NCBI RefSeq assembly: GCF_020497125.1
Contig: NC_059075.1
Span: 106,307,222-106,371,221, forward strand
DNA from: Mauremys mutica
Taxonomy: Eukaryota > Chordata > Testudines > Geoemydidae
DNA: 64,000 nt
Direction: 5' to 3'
The number at the start of each line of letters is the position of its first letter. The stretch's first letter is position 1. The translations under genes were made by a program, and so were the position numbers. Below the pieces are notes generated by a model that searched no databases, was not told where the DNA came from, and saw only the letters and a list, made by a program, of their open reading frames with translations. Below are positions 49,585 through 61,832 of the stretch, one piece after another.

Positions 49585-51247
49585 CAAATAGACAAATCTC
49601 ACATATATGCAAGAATTTAGATCCCAAGCTTGAAAAATCAACAAGTTTCATCTCCTTGGTATGCATCTCATACTGTATGCAAGCTTAGGTGTCTAGCTGG
49701 CATGTTCTGACTTGCACCCACCCTGCTGCAGCTTGTGTTGAAACTTGTTATAAAACTTTATTTGTTCAGGTCTCCAAAGTATGGTACAGAATTACAAAAG
49801 GCTATGTGTAATCTGCAGTATGCTGGATTTCTTTTTTCTGCCATCAGGTGTGTACTTTGCCATAGCCCCACCCAAACAGGTGGATTAATTGAGGAGAATT
49901 TGCCTGGGAAGGAAGAATTCACTGTACTACACCTTCCTTGTTATTGAGCTGTGATTAGGTGGGCATTTCTCCAATTTTCTATCCTGTAGCTAGACATATA
50001 TTTTAGGAATAGCATCCTGAATTGGAATTTGGGGACATTTAACATTGGTCACACTGCTACAGCTGATGTAAATTGGCTATTTTAAAGTCATAACAGCTAT
50101 GAGGATTTACACCAGCTGGGGATATAGCCCGCTGTTTTCTGGTCTGTGAATATTCTGAATCTTCACTCTGGTGGGTCTATAATAGCAGAAATGCATAAGC
50201 TAACAATCTGCCCTGCTTTTCTGAACATGGAAATTTTGCCTCCTAGAGTTAATTGAATCAGGAAATGTCATCTTCTTTACATTTCATCTTCCTTTTCAAT
50301 GCAGATTCTAGAGATTGAGTTACTATTGTGAATACAAAATACAGTTTAATTTAATATCTGAGAAAATTTAATCACCAGAAAAAGAGAACGTTGCCTGAAA
50401 CAAGCCTCGAATAAAATCAAATACTCCCCTTTCACTACCGCAGTTGGGAAAGGCTATGCCAGACCTTTAATTAACTATTTATAGAGATGTGCATAGTTCC
50501 AATCTATTTTAAACCCTGTAAATGACAGTAAGCAAACCAATCTACCCACCAGTTAGCACAAAGTATGGACAGCATAATGTCCGTGCAGTGTCTAGCTGCT
50601 TGGTAATTACGTATCAGCAACCCAGAAAGTGTGAAGACAGAGCTGCCTAGCTTGATGCTAAAAGCTGAAACCTTCTGCCATCTTCCTCCACAGGTACAGA
50701 AGGCACCACATGCATCACGGAGGGCCCCACTGCACATGTGTATGCCATTGTTTATCTATTATAAATATAGCAGTCATTGTGGCCACTCAAAATGGGTCCG
50801 CTGTTCAGAGATGCTGAGCTTTGACCGCTCCCATTCAGTTCAAGGGAAACTGGGGGCATTCAGCATCTCTGAACAGCCTATACAGTATTCTTACTTGTTT
50901 GCTTCTTCTTTGGTTTGTACCTACTGGTGAACTCATTTATGGACTAAAGACAGCACCTGGCACACCAGGTCCTGTCACGTTCACGGCTTTCATTGCCTTC
51001 TATTTTATAAGAGTTTGGTTCAGTGGGTTTATTTGGTGACTGGGGTGTTTCCTCTTGTTCAAGCCCTGGTCATTGGGAACCAAGTACACAGCTCCCATTA
51101 CATTTTATGTTGATGCTCTTAAAGAGCTGCTGACACCTCATGGGCAACCTTGAAAACTATTCTGTTTAGGAGAAGTGCTGTCAATATTCTCTGTATTTCT
51201 CTTTCCTCATCTTTATGGTCAAGAACATGATGGAAAGCTGGAGATTC
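49585..51247. other. Non-coding DNA with palindromic relics
   Basis: No gene is seen. A foldback relic at 50,801-50,876 has a perfect 17-bp inverted pair, CTGTTCAGAGATGCTGA and TCAGCATCTCTGAACAG. Another relic at about 50,050-50,130 has the ATTTACACCAGCTGGGGATA arm. Confidence 0.45.
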
Positions 51248-53494
51248 ATAGCTTCCAAGACCAGGAGGGACTACTATGATCATCTAGTCTGGTCTTCTGT
51301 ATAACAGAGACCATAGAACTTTCCCGAAACAATTCCTAGAATGTATTTTTTAGAAAAACATCCAATCTTGGTTTGGAAATTGCCAGTGATAGAGAATCTA
51401 CTATGACCTTTGATAAATTATTCCACTGGTTAATTACCCTCCCTGTCAAAAATTGATATAATCTTTCCAGTCTGAATTTGTCTAGCGTCAGCTTGCAGCC
51501 ATTGGATCGTGTTCGACCTTTCTTTGCTAGATTGAAGAGCCCATTTTTAAATATTTGTTCCAATGTAGATATAGATGGTAATCAAGTCACCCTTAACCTT
51601 CCTTTTGTTAAGCTAAATAGATTGAGCTCTTCGTCTAGCACTTTAACATGTTTTCTGAGTCTTTAACCATTCTTGTGGCTCTTCTTTGAACCTTCTCCAG
51701 TGTATCAGTATCCTTCTTGAATTGTGGGCATCAGAACTGGACACAGTATTCCTGCAATGGTCGCACTAGTGCCAAACACTGAGGTAAAATAACCTCTCTG
51801 ATCTTCTTTGAGATTCCCCTATTTATGCATCCTAGGATCCCATTAGCTCTTTTGGCTACAGTTTCAAATTGGGAGCTGATGTTCTGCTGATTATCCACCA
51901 TGACCCACAAATCTTTTTCAGAGACACGGTTTCCAAGGATAGAGTCCACCATCATGTAAGTATGGCCCAGGTTCTTTGTTCTTAATGTATATATTTGCAT
52001 TTAGCTATATTTAAATACTTATTAGCTGTTTGCATGCAGTTTAACAAGCGATCCAGATCACTCTGTATCACTGAGCTGTCTTCTTCATTATTTACTACTC
52101 TCCCAATTTTTGTGTCATCTGCAAACTTTTATCAGTGATGATTTTATGTTTTCTTGATAAAAAATGGCAAACAGCATAGGACCAAGAACTGATCCCTGCG
52201 GGACCCCATTGAAAACATTCATGCTTGATGACGATTCCCCATTTACAATTACATTTTGAGACCTATCAGTTACCCAGTTTTTAACCCATTTAATTTTGGC
52301 CATGTTAATTTTTCTAGTTTTTTAATCAAATGTTGTGTGATACCAAGTCAAATGCCTTAAATAAGTCCAAGTATACTACGTCAACAATATTACCTTTATC
52401 AGCCAAACTTGTAATCTCATTAAAAAATCAAGTTAGATTTACAGGATCTATTTTTCATAAGCCCATGCTGATTTGCATTAATTACATTACTCCCTTTTAA
52501 TGATTAATCAAGTCCCGTATCAGTTGCTCCATTATCTTTCTCAGGAGCGATGTCAGTCTGACAGGCCTATAATTTCTTGGGTCATTCCATTTACCGTTTT
52601 AAAAAAATTGGCACAACATTAGCTTTCTTCCAGTCTTCTGGTATTTCCCCAGTGCGCAAAGACTTATTGAAAATCAACATTAACAGACCAGCAAGCTATC
52701 AGCCAGCTCTTTTAAAACTCTTGGATTCAAGTTATGTGGACCTGCTGATTTAAAAAGTTCTGACTTTAGTAGCTTCTGTTTAACATCCTCCAAAGATATT
52801 AGTGGAATGGAAAGAGTGTTATCATCCCCATCTGATAAGACTATACCATCTATTTACCCAAATACAGAACAGAAATATTTATTGAACACTTCTGCCTTTT
52901 TTGTATTATTATTGATAATTCTACCATTTCCACCTAGTAATGGACAATACCATTGTCAGGATTCTTTTTGTTACCAATATATTTTAAAAACTCCTTTTTA
53001 TTGTCTTTCAGTCTGCTGACCATAGATTTTTTCCTTGTGTCCCTTTGCTTTCCTTATCAGCTTTCTACAATTACTGACTTCTGATTTATATTATTTACTT
53101 TCAACTTCCCCTTTCTTCCATTTGTTGCTTCTATTTCCCCTCTAACTAGGTCGGTTTTTTAAACCAAGACAGCCTTCTTCCTCAATTGTGGAGTTCTGAT
53201 TTTTGGACATCTAGTAAGGTGTTCTTAAATGATTCCCAATTATTATTCACATTTTTCTGATAAATTCTTCCTAACAGCTGATTTGGCTCATAATTGTTTC
53301 CAGCTTTGTGAAATTAGCCCTAGTAAAGCACCGTGTGTGTGTGTTTTTATTCTGCTTACACATTTATAAATGTGATCAAGTCATGATCTCTTGTACCTAA
53401 GCTACCATTAATTTTTAGTTCTGTGATCAGTTCCTCTTTATCTGTTCGGATGAGGCCTAATAAAGAATTTTCCCATGTTGGCTGCAACTTTTTT
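51248..53494 (-). repeat. CR1 LINE, 2.2 kb copy, ORF2 decayed
   Basis: This is the longest LINE copy here. On the minus strand, from 5' to 3', it contains DNA equivalent to the end of the endonuclease region and then the RT domain. The frame at 52,303-52,115 has GVPQGSVLGPMLF, an RT motif of CR1/non-LTR elements. The frame at 52,000-51,731 has RVSEKDLWVMVDNQQNISSQ and NGILGCINRGI. The frame at 51,563-51,336 has NGLFNLAKKGRTRSNGCKLT and VINQWNNLS. Several frameshifts and stops separate them, so it is dead. The 3' end lies near 51,248, at the CTTCCAAGACCAGGAGGGAC block. Confidence 0.85.
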
Positions 53495-53892
53495 TGAGTA
53501 AGGAAATTGTCATCTGTAATATTAGCAAATTCCAAGAATGTTTTAGATGGCCTGACCTACAAAATACGGTAGAGGACTCTTTAATCTACCAAAGACATGA
53601 CAAGTCCCAATGTCTAGAAACTAAAGCTGGATACATTAAGGCTAGAGATAGGGTGTACATTTTAACAGTGAGGATAATTAACCATTAGAAAAGCTTACTT
53701 AGGCATGTGGTGGATTCTCCGTCACTTGGAGTCTTTTAATCAAGTTTAGATATCTTTCCAAAATATATGCTCTAGTTCAACTAAAAGTTATGGGTTTGAT
53801 GCAGGAATTACTGTGTTAAATTCCTCGCCCTATATTACACAAGCAATCAGGCTATGTTCATAAGGGTCCCATTTGGCCTTAAAATCTATGAA
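53495..53892 (+). repeat. CR1 3' end, sense, abutting the antisense CR1
   Basis: GTGGTGGATTCTCCGTCACT, TATGCTCTAGTTCAACTAAA and GATGCAGGAATTACTGTG are followed by a tail ending TTGGCCTTAAAATCTATGAA. This CR1 is in the opposite orientation to the copy that ends at about 53,494, so the two meet head to head. Confidence 0.75.
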
Positions 53893-55437
53893 CCTGATCT
53901 AGATTTTGAAACCCACTCTCCATATTTTCAAATCTAGGGGGTTGTTTCAGCTTGGAGTAAGCTCCAAAATACATATCTAGATCTGGGCTAGGATTTCAAA
54001 ATAATTCCACTCCCCATAAAACCAATAGCAATAATGTAATGTCCGAATCCAAGGTGTTTGGTTCAGGCCCATCTTTAACAAAAACAAGAGTGCTCTTGCT
54101 TGGTCGTTCACTTCTGATGTTGTATATTCTTTAGCTGAAATCCTAGGGCCAAATTCAGGCCCCAGTTGATTTTTGGGTCCAGATGGTCATACAGCAGTGC
54201 TGCAAAGGCAACATTAATATGAGCCTGTGTTCTGAATTGGTTACAGTCTAAACATAGCCCCCACTCCCATCTCATATAGATTATTCTGGACAGTGGCAGG
54301 AGTAAATTATGTAAGACATGCTAAGTCAGGGACTGTGTGCGCTAATCGACATTGACCCATACCTCTTGGACCCACGCCCTGCCCTGTCTCAGGAGACCAG
54401 CTGATTTTATGAGATTTTGGTCATCTGGAATGGTGGAAATCTTACAGGATCACTTGTTCTTGTGAAATTGCACCTACATCCAACTTAGAACCACAAAACT
54501 GGCCTCTTCCACTGTTGGCTCTGACTTGGAACCAAAACAATAGAGATGGGTTTAGTTTTGGAGATTGAAATCCAGCCACTCTCCTTGAAATTCAAAGGGC
54601 CTCACACCTGGTATTCCCCTTTTGACCTCTCTCAAGTAGCAATGGGTTTGGAATGTCAGCTGAGGGAAGCAAAGTGAGTTCCATATGTGAAAGTTTTTCT
54701 CATGGGCAAAATCTGCTCGGGATCTATGGGTGCTAAGCACCTCATACATGGAGGAACCAGTGCAATACTGCTGTTGGATGGGCAGAATTTGGGAACTCAT
54801 GCAAGAGGCGCACATCCTGAGCATGGCACAAGGCACAAGTCTGCAGGGGCTTCCTGTACCGTTTTGAGGAGGAGTGAAAATGAGGCCTAGGGACAAATGA
54901 GTGGAAGGTTCTTGGCCAGAAGATCAGCAAAATCAGCTGACATGAATATTCCTCAGTTCTCCTTATGCACCGTCCTGGATTTTCAAAAGCAGAAAACTAA
55001 ATTAGCCTCCTAAATCCAAATGTAGGCACCTAAATTAGGGCCTGATTTTCAAATGTGCTCAACACCCAGTAGTTCCCACTCAGGTCAGTTCTGAAAATTT
55101 TGTCTCTGGTGCCTGCAAGTGGGTATTACCCAGAGGTCTCAGGAGCGCTATATAACTCAAGACAGAAACAGGCAGGAACGCTATAAAACTTACAAGTACA
55201 GTATGTAATCCCAACTATCTAAAGGAATTTGAATTACACCAAACAATAAAGTGTTCTCTCTCTCTCACACACAAACACGAAATTGTTTCATGTGATTTTT
55301 CTACTGCATTGGGCACTGAACTTGGGAATGGAGTAAAATTCTCTGCCTCTACCAAGTTAAGTCTGCATATCTCAGCCCATTGCTAAGGAAGCGTCATGGG
55401 AACCAAACTCTTCACATTCTTGAGAAATGAAATCTAC
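53893..55437. other. Anonymous non-coding DNA
   Basis: No gene is seen. The 114-codon minus-strand frame at 54,552-54,896 has no recognised domain, and an overlapping + frame is equally open. Near 55,020 GTAGGCACCTAAATTAGGGC is another relic arm. Confidence 0.3.
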
Positions 55438-55723
55438 AGGTATGTTTACACTACAATTAGACACCTGTGGGTGTCCCATGCGAGCTGACTCAGGCTAATA
55501 GGACTTGGGCTAAGGGGCTGTTTAATTGCAGTGTAGACGTTCAGGCTCTCGCTGCAGTACAGGTTCTAGGATCCTGCAAGCTAGGAGGGTCCCAGAGCTC
55601 GGGCTGCAACTCAAACCTGAATGTCTATACTACAATTAAACAGCCCCTTAACCTGAGCTCTGCAAGCCTGAGTCAGGTGGCACAGGCCAGCCACAGGTTT
55701 TTAATCGCAGTGTAGACATACTC
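55438..55723. mobile_element. Long-arm foldback MITE of the GGTATGTCTACACTGCA type
   Basis: AGGTATGTTTACACTACAAT mirrors CGCAGTGTAGACATACTC. Inward, GGGGCTGTTTAATTGCAGTG mirrors CTACAATTAAACAGCCCC, so most of the 286 bp folds on itself. The flanking triplets TAC and TAA approximate a TWA TSD. Confidence 0.65.
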
Positions 55724-55860
55724 TAAGAGACCAAGTCCACATCTGTTTTCTATACTATACCAAAAATAAGGAAGAAGTGAATCTGGCACAGAGAGTTTCT
55801 ACACCTTAGCGTCCAACATAGAAAAGGCCCTGTCACCTGTCAAATTTAAGTTGCAATGAT

Positions 55861-56330
55861 GAACATAAGAATGGCCATACTGGGTCAGACGAAAGGTCCA
55901 TCCAGTCCAGTATTCTGTCTGCTGACAGTGGCCAATGCCAGGTTCACCCCCTCTGGGGCACCTAACAGGTAATGATCAAGTGATCTCTCTCCTGCCATCC
56001 ATCTCCACCCTCTGACAAACAGAGGCTAGGGACACCATTCCTTACCCATCCTGGCTAATAGCCATTAATGAACTTAACCTCCATGAATTTATCTATTCTC
56101 TTTTAAACCTTGTTATAGTCCTAGCCTTCACAACCTCCTCAGGCAAGGAGTTCCACACGTTGATTGTGCACTGTATGAAGAACTTCCTTTTGTTTTAAAA
56201 CTGCTGCCCATTAATTTAATTTGGTGGCCCCTAGTTCTTATATTATGCGAACAAGTAAATAACTTTTCCTTATTCACTTTCTGCACATCACTCTATCATA
56301 TCCCCCCTTCGTCTCCTCTTTCCCACTGAG
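55861..56330 (-). repeat. CR1 LINE 3' part, antisense
   Basis: It begins GAACATAAGAATGGCCATAC and continues TGGGTCAGACGAAAGGTCCA, the antisense of a CR1 subfamily tail ending in TTCTTATGTTC. It runs through GAGTTCCACACGTTGATTGT and AGAACTTCCTTTTGTTTTAA to GTCTCCTCTTTCCC. No intact frame. Confidence 0.85.
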
Positions 56331-57814
56331 GGTCACTAAAAGGTGGATGGTGCATGAGGACAGATGCTTATCAGGATGAGGCTCAAGGGTGAAGTCTCAA
56401 ATAGAGCCAGGGACTACAAACTACACCCTTAAGAGCTTTGTAAACCAACAGTGGCAATGTGAAGCCAATCCATTACTTGAAAGGAGGCCAGCAGAGAGAA
56501 TGGGTGCTGTGTGTATAGGATCACATGTGTTCAAAGCAGTGGACAAATGTGCTGTTGCATTCTGAACAAGTAGGCAATGGAGATGCTCTGCGTCAGGGAG
56601 CCCTATTTAGAGGGAATAACAGGAATCAATCTTCAGAGTCACAAGGACATGTGTTGTTGTTGCAAGGTTATGATGTGATAAATAAGGGTACAGCCTGTAC
56701 AAACTGTACACTGGGGAAAACCTGTTAGTACACTGTCACCCAGTGGCTTTCCACATCTGACAGAGACATCAATGTTCCTTGCTGCAAACAAGTCCCCTCA
56801 GTAAGTATGATGAAGAAAGAAAGAGAGAGTAACTTCATAATAATGAGACTTTTTGTGTGACTCAGTGATGTGAAATAATAAATGAAGACCACAGTAGTGT
56901 ATAAAAGATGTGCCACTATGTCATCATAGATACAGTAGACAAATACTTTGAAAGTAAATGTATTCTGCCTGACCTAAGCAAATACAGAGCACTATCCTGC
57001 TCCTATTGGAGTCTGTAGGAGTTTTGCCATTCATTTCAATGGAGCAAGCCCACCGCTTTAGAATCAAGTCTCTTGTGTTATTGCTGAGATGCACATTCTC
57101 AGCTTTCTATTTAAAAAATCAAAGAGAAAGACTGCAGTGAAAATTGGGACTAGAGATAAGAGACAGATGGAAAATAGAGTCAAAGCTTGTAACTTATTCC
57201 CTAGCCCTCTTTCCGTGGGGTGGACATTATGTTTCTGAATGGTTTCTTGTAGTTATTTTTGATAAAATTGGCCTGTCTGGGCCAATGCTATTTGGGGAGA
57301 AAATCCCAAGGGTCTGCTTTTGCTTATGGCATCTTAAAAGCAAATCCAAAGTTCAGACAGCCTTTCTGGGAATGGAGACAGAAAATATCTCAGTGTGAGT
57401 ATTCTAAAAAGAGTTATTTAAGCCAGTGTTATTTTTAAATATTTTTCCATGAGATAAGTGAATAGTTGTATTTTCCTTTTCTTTTTATTTAAATTAACTT
57501 TGAATTTTATGTTACTCCCCAAGTACTGTATAGTCACAACGTAGAAATTTACACAACTATTCTCTCAATCTGAATTGGCCCCAAACTGAACCGCTGGCTC
57601 AGCACCCTCTCAAACCTGTGGAGCAGTTTGGATCTGGACTTTGTGGCTCAGGCCCATCTAAGATTGAGCTGTCCTGTCCCCAAAAGTAAATACTGGGACT
57701 GATTCTCCACTGCCTTCATTGCTACCTGTGCAAAGTAGTCACAATGAAATGCTGCTACTGTGACTCCTTACCATTTTACATCCGCTTTGCAGAGGGGTAA
57801 ATAACAATATTTAG
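56331..57814. other. Anonymous non-coding DNA
   Basis: No gene is seen. A relic core (GGAGTTTTGCCATTCATTTC followed by AATGGAGC) lies at about 57,010-57,050. Confidence 0.3.
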
Positions 57815-58035
57815 CAGTTTTAGAGAACTTTGAATGCTCAAAGCATTGTACAGACCTTAATTCATCTTCTGTGAGGTGAGTGACATTATCCCCATTTTAC
57901 AGATGGGGAAACTAAAGGCAAGAAAAGTGAAGTGATTTGCCAAGGTCACAGAATGAGTCAGGGGTAGAGCTGGAATTAGAACTCAAGATGAACACTGAAC
58001 TCATTCTTCTGGATGACACTACCCTAGCTTCTGTA
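57815..58035 (-). repeat. MIR-like SINE relic
   Basis: TTATCCCCATTTTACAGATG, GGGAAACTAAAGGCAAG and GATTTGCCAAGGTCACAGAA are the antisense MIR/L2-type core in the expected order. Among the best-preserved MIR-like segments in the window. Confidence 0.65.
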
Positions 58036-58820
58036 AAAATGCATATAATAGTGCATATTAAATTAGGTTCACATGCCCTGAAATTGATCTATGGGGAATA
58101 AAGGAAACATCTTTCATACTGTGACACTCCCCAGGATTGTGAGACACCTCGTCACCATCTGCCCTAAGTGTTAAGAAAGTGTGGTCTGTGCATCAGTTCC
58201 CTTAAACCACCAGCCTCAGGCAACACAAGCACTGCCTTCCAGGCCTCACTCTCTCTATAGGGGAGCATTAGGCCCAAGTCCTCCCAACGTTCCCTTTAGT
58301 GTCCAGCCCCTTATCCACTGAATTACCAGGCCTGCTGCTCCCTGAAAGGAACAGTACACCATGGTTTACTACTTATCCCTTGGAACAAAACTCTGTTAAA
58401 CGCACACCTCTCAGATATATTTATAGTGCAAACAAGAATAAATTGATTATCAAAAACCAGAGGTTCAAATGATAGTGAGTATGAATAGTGGAAGCAAATG
58501 GTAACATATAAAGAAGAACAAGCTTTCTAGAGACTAAACTTTAACTAACAAGTGTAGCTAGCTGTCTAAAGAAGCTTATCTCACCCAAAGTTCTCACCAG
58601 CATTTTCAATGAAGCCTGGATGAGACCCCCTTTTTCATGAAGCAAACTCACTCTGTTTATTTCCTAGCTGAAGGATGCCAGAATGTCTTCTATGTCCACC
58701 AAATATACACGAGCAGACCTCTGATGTGCACACCTTCCCCCACCCCCCGCCCGCCCCTCCACTGTTTACTTCTTCCTGTGACCTATTTCTCTTTGAAGTT
58801 TTCCCAATCCTTCATTAGTA

Positions 58821-59974
58821 CACCTCTACCCCGATATAACACGGTCCTCGGGAGACAAAAAATCTCACCGTGTTATAGGTGAAACCGTGTTATATCAAAC
58901 TTGCTTTGGCCCTCCTGTTCCTTGTTCCCTGACCGCCTCCTCCAGAGACCTCTGTCCCTAATCACCCCCAGGATCCCACCCCCTACCCAACCCCCCTGTC
59001 CCCTGACTGCTCCGACCCCTATCCACCCCCCAACCCCACCCCCTGACAGGCACTCACCGGCAGCGGCAGGAAGCGGAGCTGCCCGGCCCCAGTCCACTCC
59101 ACTCCGCCAGCTGCCAGCCGCGGCACTCCGCTTCCTGCTGCCGGTGAGTGTGGGGAGGTTAGGGAAAGGATGCCCCCCCGCACTCACCTGCCCCTCGGGA
59201 AGCAGAGTGCCGCAGCTGGGAGGTGGCAGAGTGGAGCAGGCTGGGACTGCATCACTCCGCTTCCCGCCGCCAGTGAGTGTGGAGGCCATCCTTTCCCCAA
59301 CCTCCCCACACTCACCAGCGGCGGGAAGCGGAGCAGCCCAGCCCCAGCCAGCTCCACTCCGCCAGCTCCCAGCCATGGTGCTCCACTTCCCACCGGGCAG
59401 GTGAGTGAAGGACCTTTCCCCAGCCGCCCCCCAGCGACACGGCTGGGGCCAGGGCAAGGAAAGCGGAGCGGGCTGGGGCCACATCGCTCTGCTTCCCGCC
59501 GCAGGTGAGTGCGGAGAGGTTGGGGAAAGGACGCCCCCCCATACTCACCTGCGGCGGGAAGCGGAGCGCTGCGGCTGGAAGCTGGCAGAGTGGAGCGGGC
59601 TGGGGCCGGGCTGCTCCACTTCCGCCGCTGCTGGTGAGTGTGGCGGGGATCCCTTCCCCCAAGCCCCCTCCTCCAAGCAACACGGCTGGGACCGGGGTGA
59701 GGGAAGCAGAGTGGGCTGCTCCCAGCCCCCTGCTAATCCCCCGGGCCACTCTGGGACTGCGGGGCCCCCAAAAGTGTCCTCCCACAGCTCCTGCCCCCCA
59801 GACCCTTGGGGGGAGCCCCTGACCACCCCCAAGACCCTCTGCCCCTTATTGAACCCCTCGGCCCCGGCCTGGCCCGGCACCCTTAACATGCTGCTCAGAA
59901 CAGTGTGTCAGAGCTTTACCACCTTGTATGCGAACCCGCCTTATATCGGGTCGTGTTATATCGGGGTAGAGGTG
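58821..59974 (+). mobile_element. GC-rich TA-TSD transposon of the CACCTCTACCCC family, 1,154 bp
   Basis: CACCTCTACCCCGATATAAC at the left and TTATATCGGGGTAGAGGTG at the right are inverted repeats, with TA on both sides (58,819-58,820 and 59,975-59,976). The terminal 100 bp match the 187-bp copy at 18,549. The middle is an array of alternating inverted units of roughly 100 bp, bounded by GTGAGTG or CACTCAC and CCGCTTCCCGCCGC words. Long frames on both strands (up to 208 codons) lack DDE motifs and overlap each other, so they are compositional. Confidence 0.8.
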
Positions 59975-59999
59975 TATTCGATTCAGACTGGTGAGAGGA

Positions 60000-61797
60000 G
60001 ACCCATTGTGAACCGTACAATACCTAACTGACATGTAAAACAGCTGGATAGATTAACATTTCTTGTCTGAAAGAAAACCTGCTTTTTACCTTTTCTGGTG
60101 ACCAGTCCCTAGACATAGACCTTAAGAACATAATTTTCAGTGTATATACATAACTCCTTACAGAACATCCATACATGCATTTTGCAATTACAATGACAGT
60201 TATAACCCATGTGACACTGACTTTTATTTGAGACCTCAAATGACACTCTTTGGTGAACTAGGTTGTACATGCCAGACCCAGAAGATCCCTGTAACTCTCA
60301 TGCACCCCCTCTGGTGCCCCTTACCAGCTGGCACTAATAGATTCCTGGCTCACACTTACCTTTTGGCAGTGTAAGTGCTATTTAACTCAAAAGACATTAT
60401 TATTGTAATTGCTTCCTATATGGATCAACATAGCAGGTGCCAGAGACGCAGCCCTAGCAAAATACAAGAGGATGTTTTCTCACGTTCCACTAGATTCTTG
60501 CCCCCGACTCTGCCTGCTTTATACTGCCTCAGTAGTGAAAAGCTCCCCTGAAGGGGCAGTTGAGGCTTCTCCTATCAGAGATGGAGTGGGGAGGGTTTCA
60601 GCTGGAGGGAGGCGGTTTTCCCGGGAGCAGGGTGGAATGCACAGCATCCCCCATGACTCTCAGCCAGTACAGTGGTCCATGTGGTATCACTTCAGCCAGT
60701 GTAATTTAAAGAGCCCCTAGGCTGCTTTAAATTATGCTGGGAGCTGGTTCCGCTGTGTTATCCTCAGCTGCACCAAACAGCTGGCCTGTTATTTCTTCAT
60801 AGTACGAAGAGATGGGCAAACTTACAGGCCATTTTTCAGGAAGCAGTGCCTTGAAATTCCAGTGGGTCTCCCCCAAGCTCTCTTTCCTGTGCAATAATTC
60901 ATCCTGTGAGAGAAAATATACCACGTATTCCCTTCTGCAAAGCCTGAAGGCTAAGTTAACTCCCATCGCTGCTCAAGAGAACTCTGCCTCCAGTTGCACA
61001 TCAGAGGGAGCATAAAGCCTACAAATCAGGAAGATAATCATAATACTCAATTGTGATGGGTAAAAAAGAACTGCTTGTCAGAAAGGTATCAAAGAAACCT
61101 TTAATTCTAGTCAGGATAATCTGTGCTTCAGAGGAGTGGTGGTAAATAGCACAGCACTACCCAGCTTTTGTACTGAGATGTAGGGAGGCTTTCAGGAAGA
61201 TAAATGCTATTCTGTAGCCCAACAAAGGGGAAAAGCTTACCCCTATCGATCAAACTTTGAAGCTGATCTAATGGCCATTTGAAAGAAAATGTGATGCTGC
61301 TCAAATGTGCTGTTTGAAGAAATCGGGCAGGAGGGACTGGCTTTTCGGTGCTAGTTCCCTGTGCAGCTCAAGTTACTCATATCAGGATCCTGGCAGCTGA
61401 TCTTCCTCTATAAACCTTAGACTAGACTCTGATCTCAGTGACTGCAGCCAAAAGCCAGAACCTTCTTTTTAAAAAAGGTAGCAAAGCAATTCAGTGTTCT
61501 GCTCTTGCTAGGTCCAGAAAGTAACCATTAACTAGGAAGTATCTTCAGAGCTTCATAAAGGAATGGATGTTACACTGGCTGGATCCATGAACGGGAGTTT
61601 GTAGCAGTGTCACTCCACTTTCCCACAGTTCATTGATGGCCAAGAGTGAGAAGAACAGGAATTTGGCTGTGCCTACTAATATAGCAGTTTGTTTGAAGAG
61701 CTCTCTGGCACTCTAAAAATGGAATCGGCACTCTGTTTAGGTAGCTCTGAAGAAGCAGAGTCATCTGCGTGTGAAACTTTGGTTTCTTGTATCTTGG
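60000..61797 (+). other. Intronic DNA upstream of the OSBPL5 coding exon
   Basis: I see no additional exon, promoter or well-preserved mobile element here. The open frames at 60,409-60,720 and 60,812-61,015 have no recognisable domains and no paired splice signals, and I treat them as chance. The stretch 58,110-58,800 plus 59,976-60,350, on either side of the 58.8 kb transposon, looks like one older unidentified sequence split by that insertion. Confidence 0.4.
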
Positions 61798-61832
61798 CAC
61801 TAACTGTTATTATTTCTGTCCCTTCCTTGTAG
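61798..61832 (+). promoter_or_regulatory. Branch site, polypyrimidine tract and 3' splice site of the OSBPL5 exon
   Basis: CACTAAC at 61798-61804 matches the vertebrate branch-point consensus, with the branch A at 61803, 30 bases before the exon. A T/C-rich stretch follows and ends in TTGTAG at 61832. These signals show that the exon is spliced to an upstream non-coding exon rather than starting transcription here. Confidence 0.8.

Noticed and set aside
54552..54896. 114-codon minus-strand frame
   Set aside because: An overlapping + frame is equally open, and no family is recognised.
58873..60031. Frames of 157-208 codons on both strands
   Set aside because: They lie largely in the GC-rich array of a transposon, overlap each other, and lack transposase motifs.
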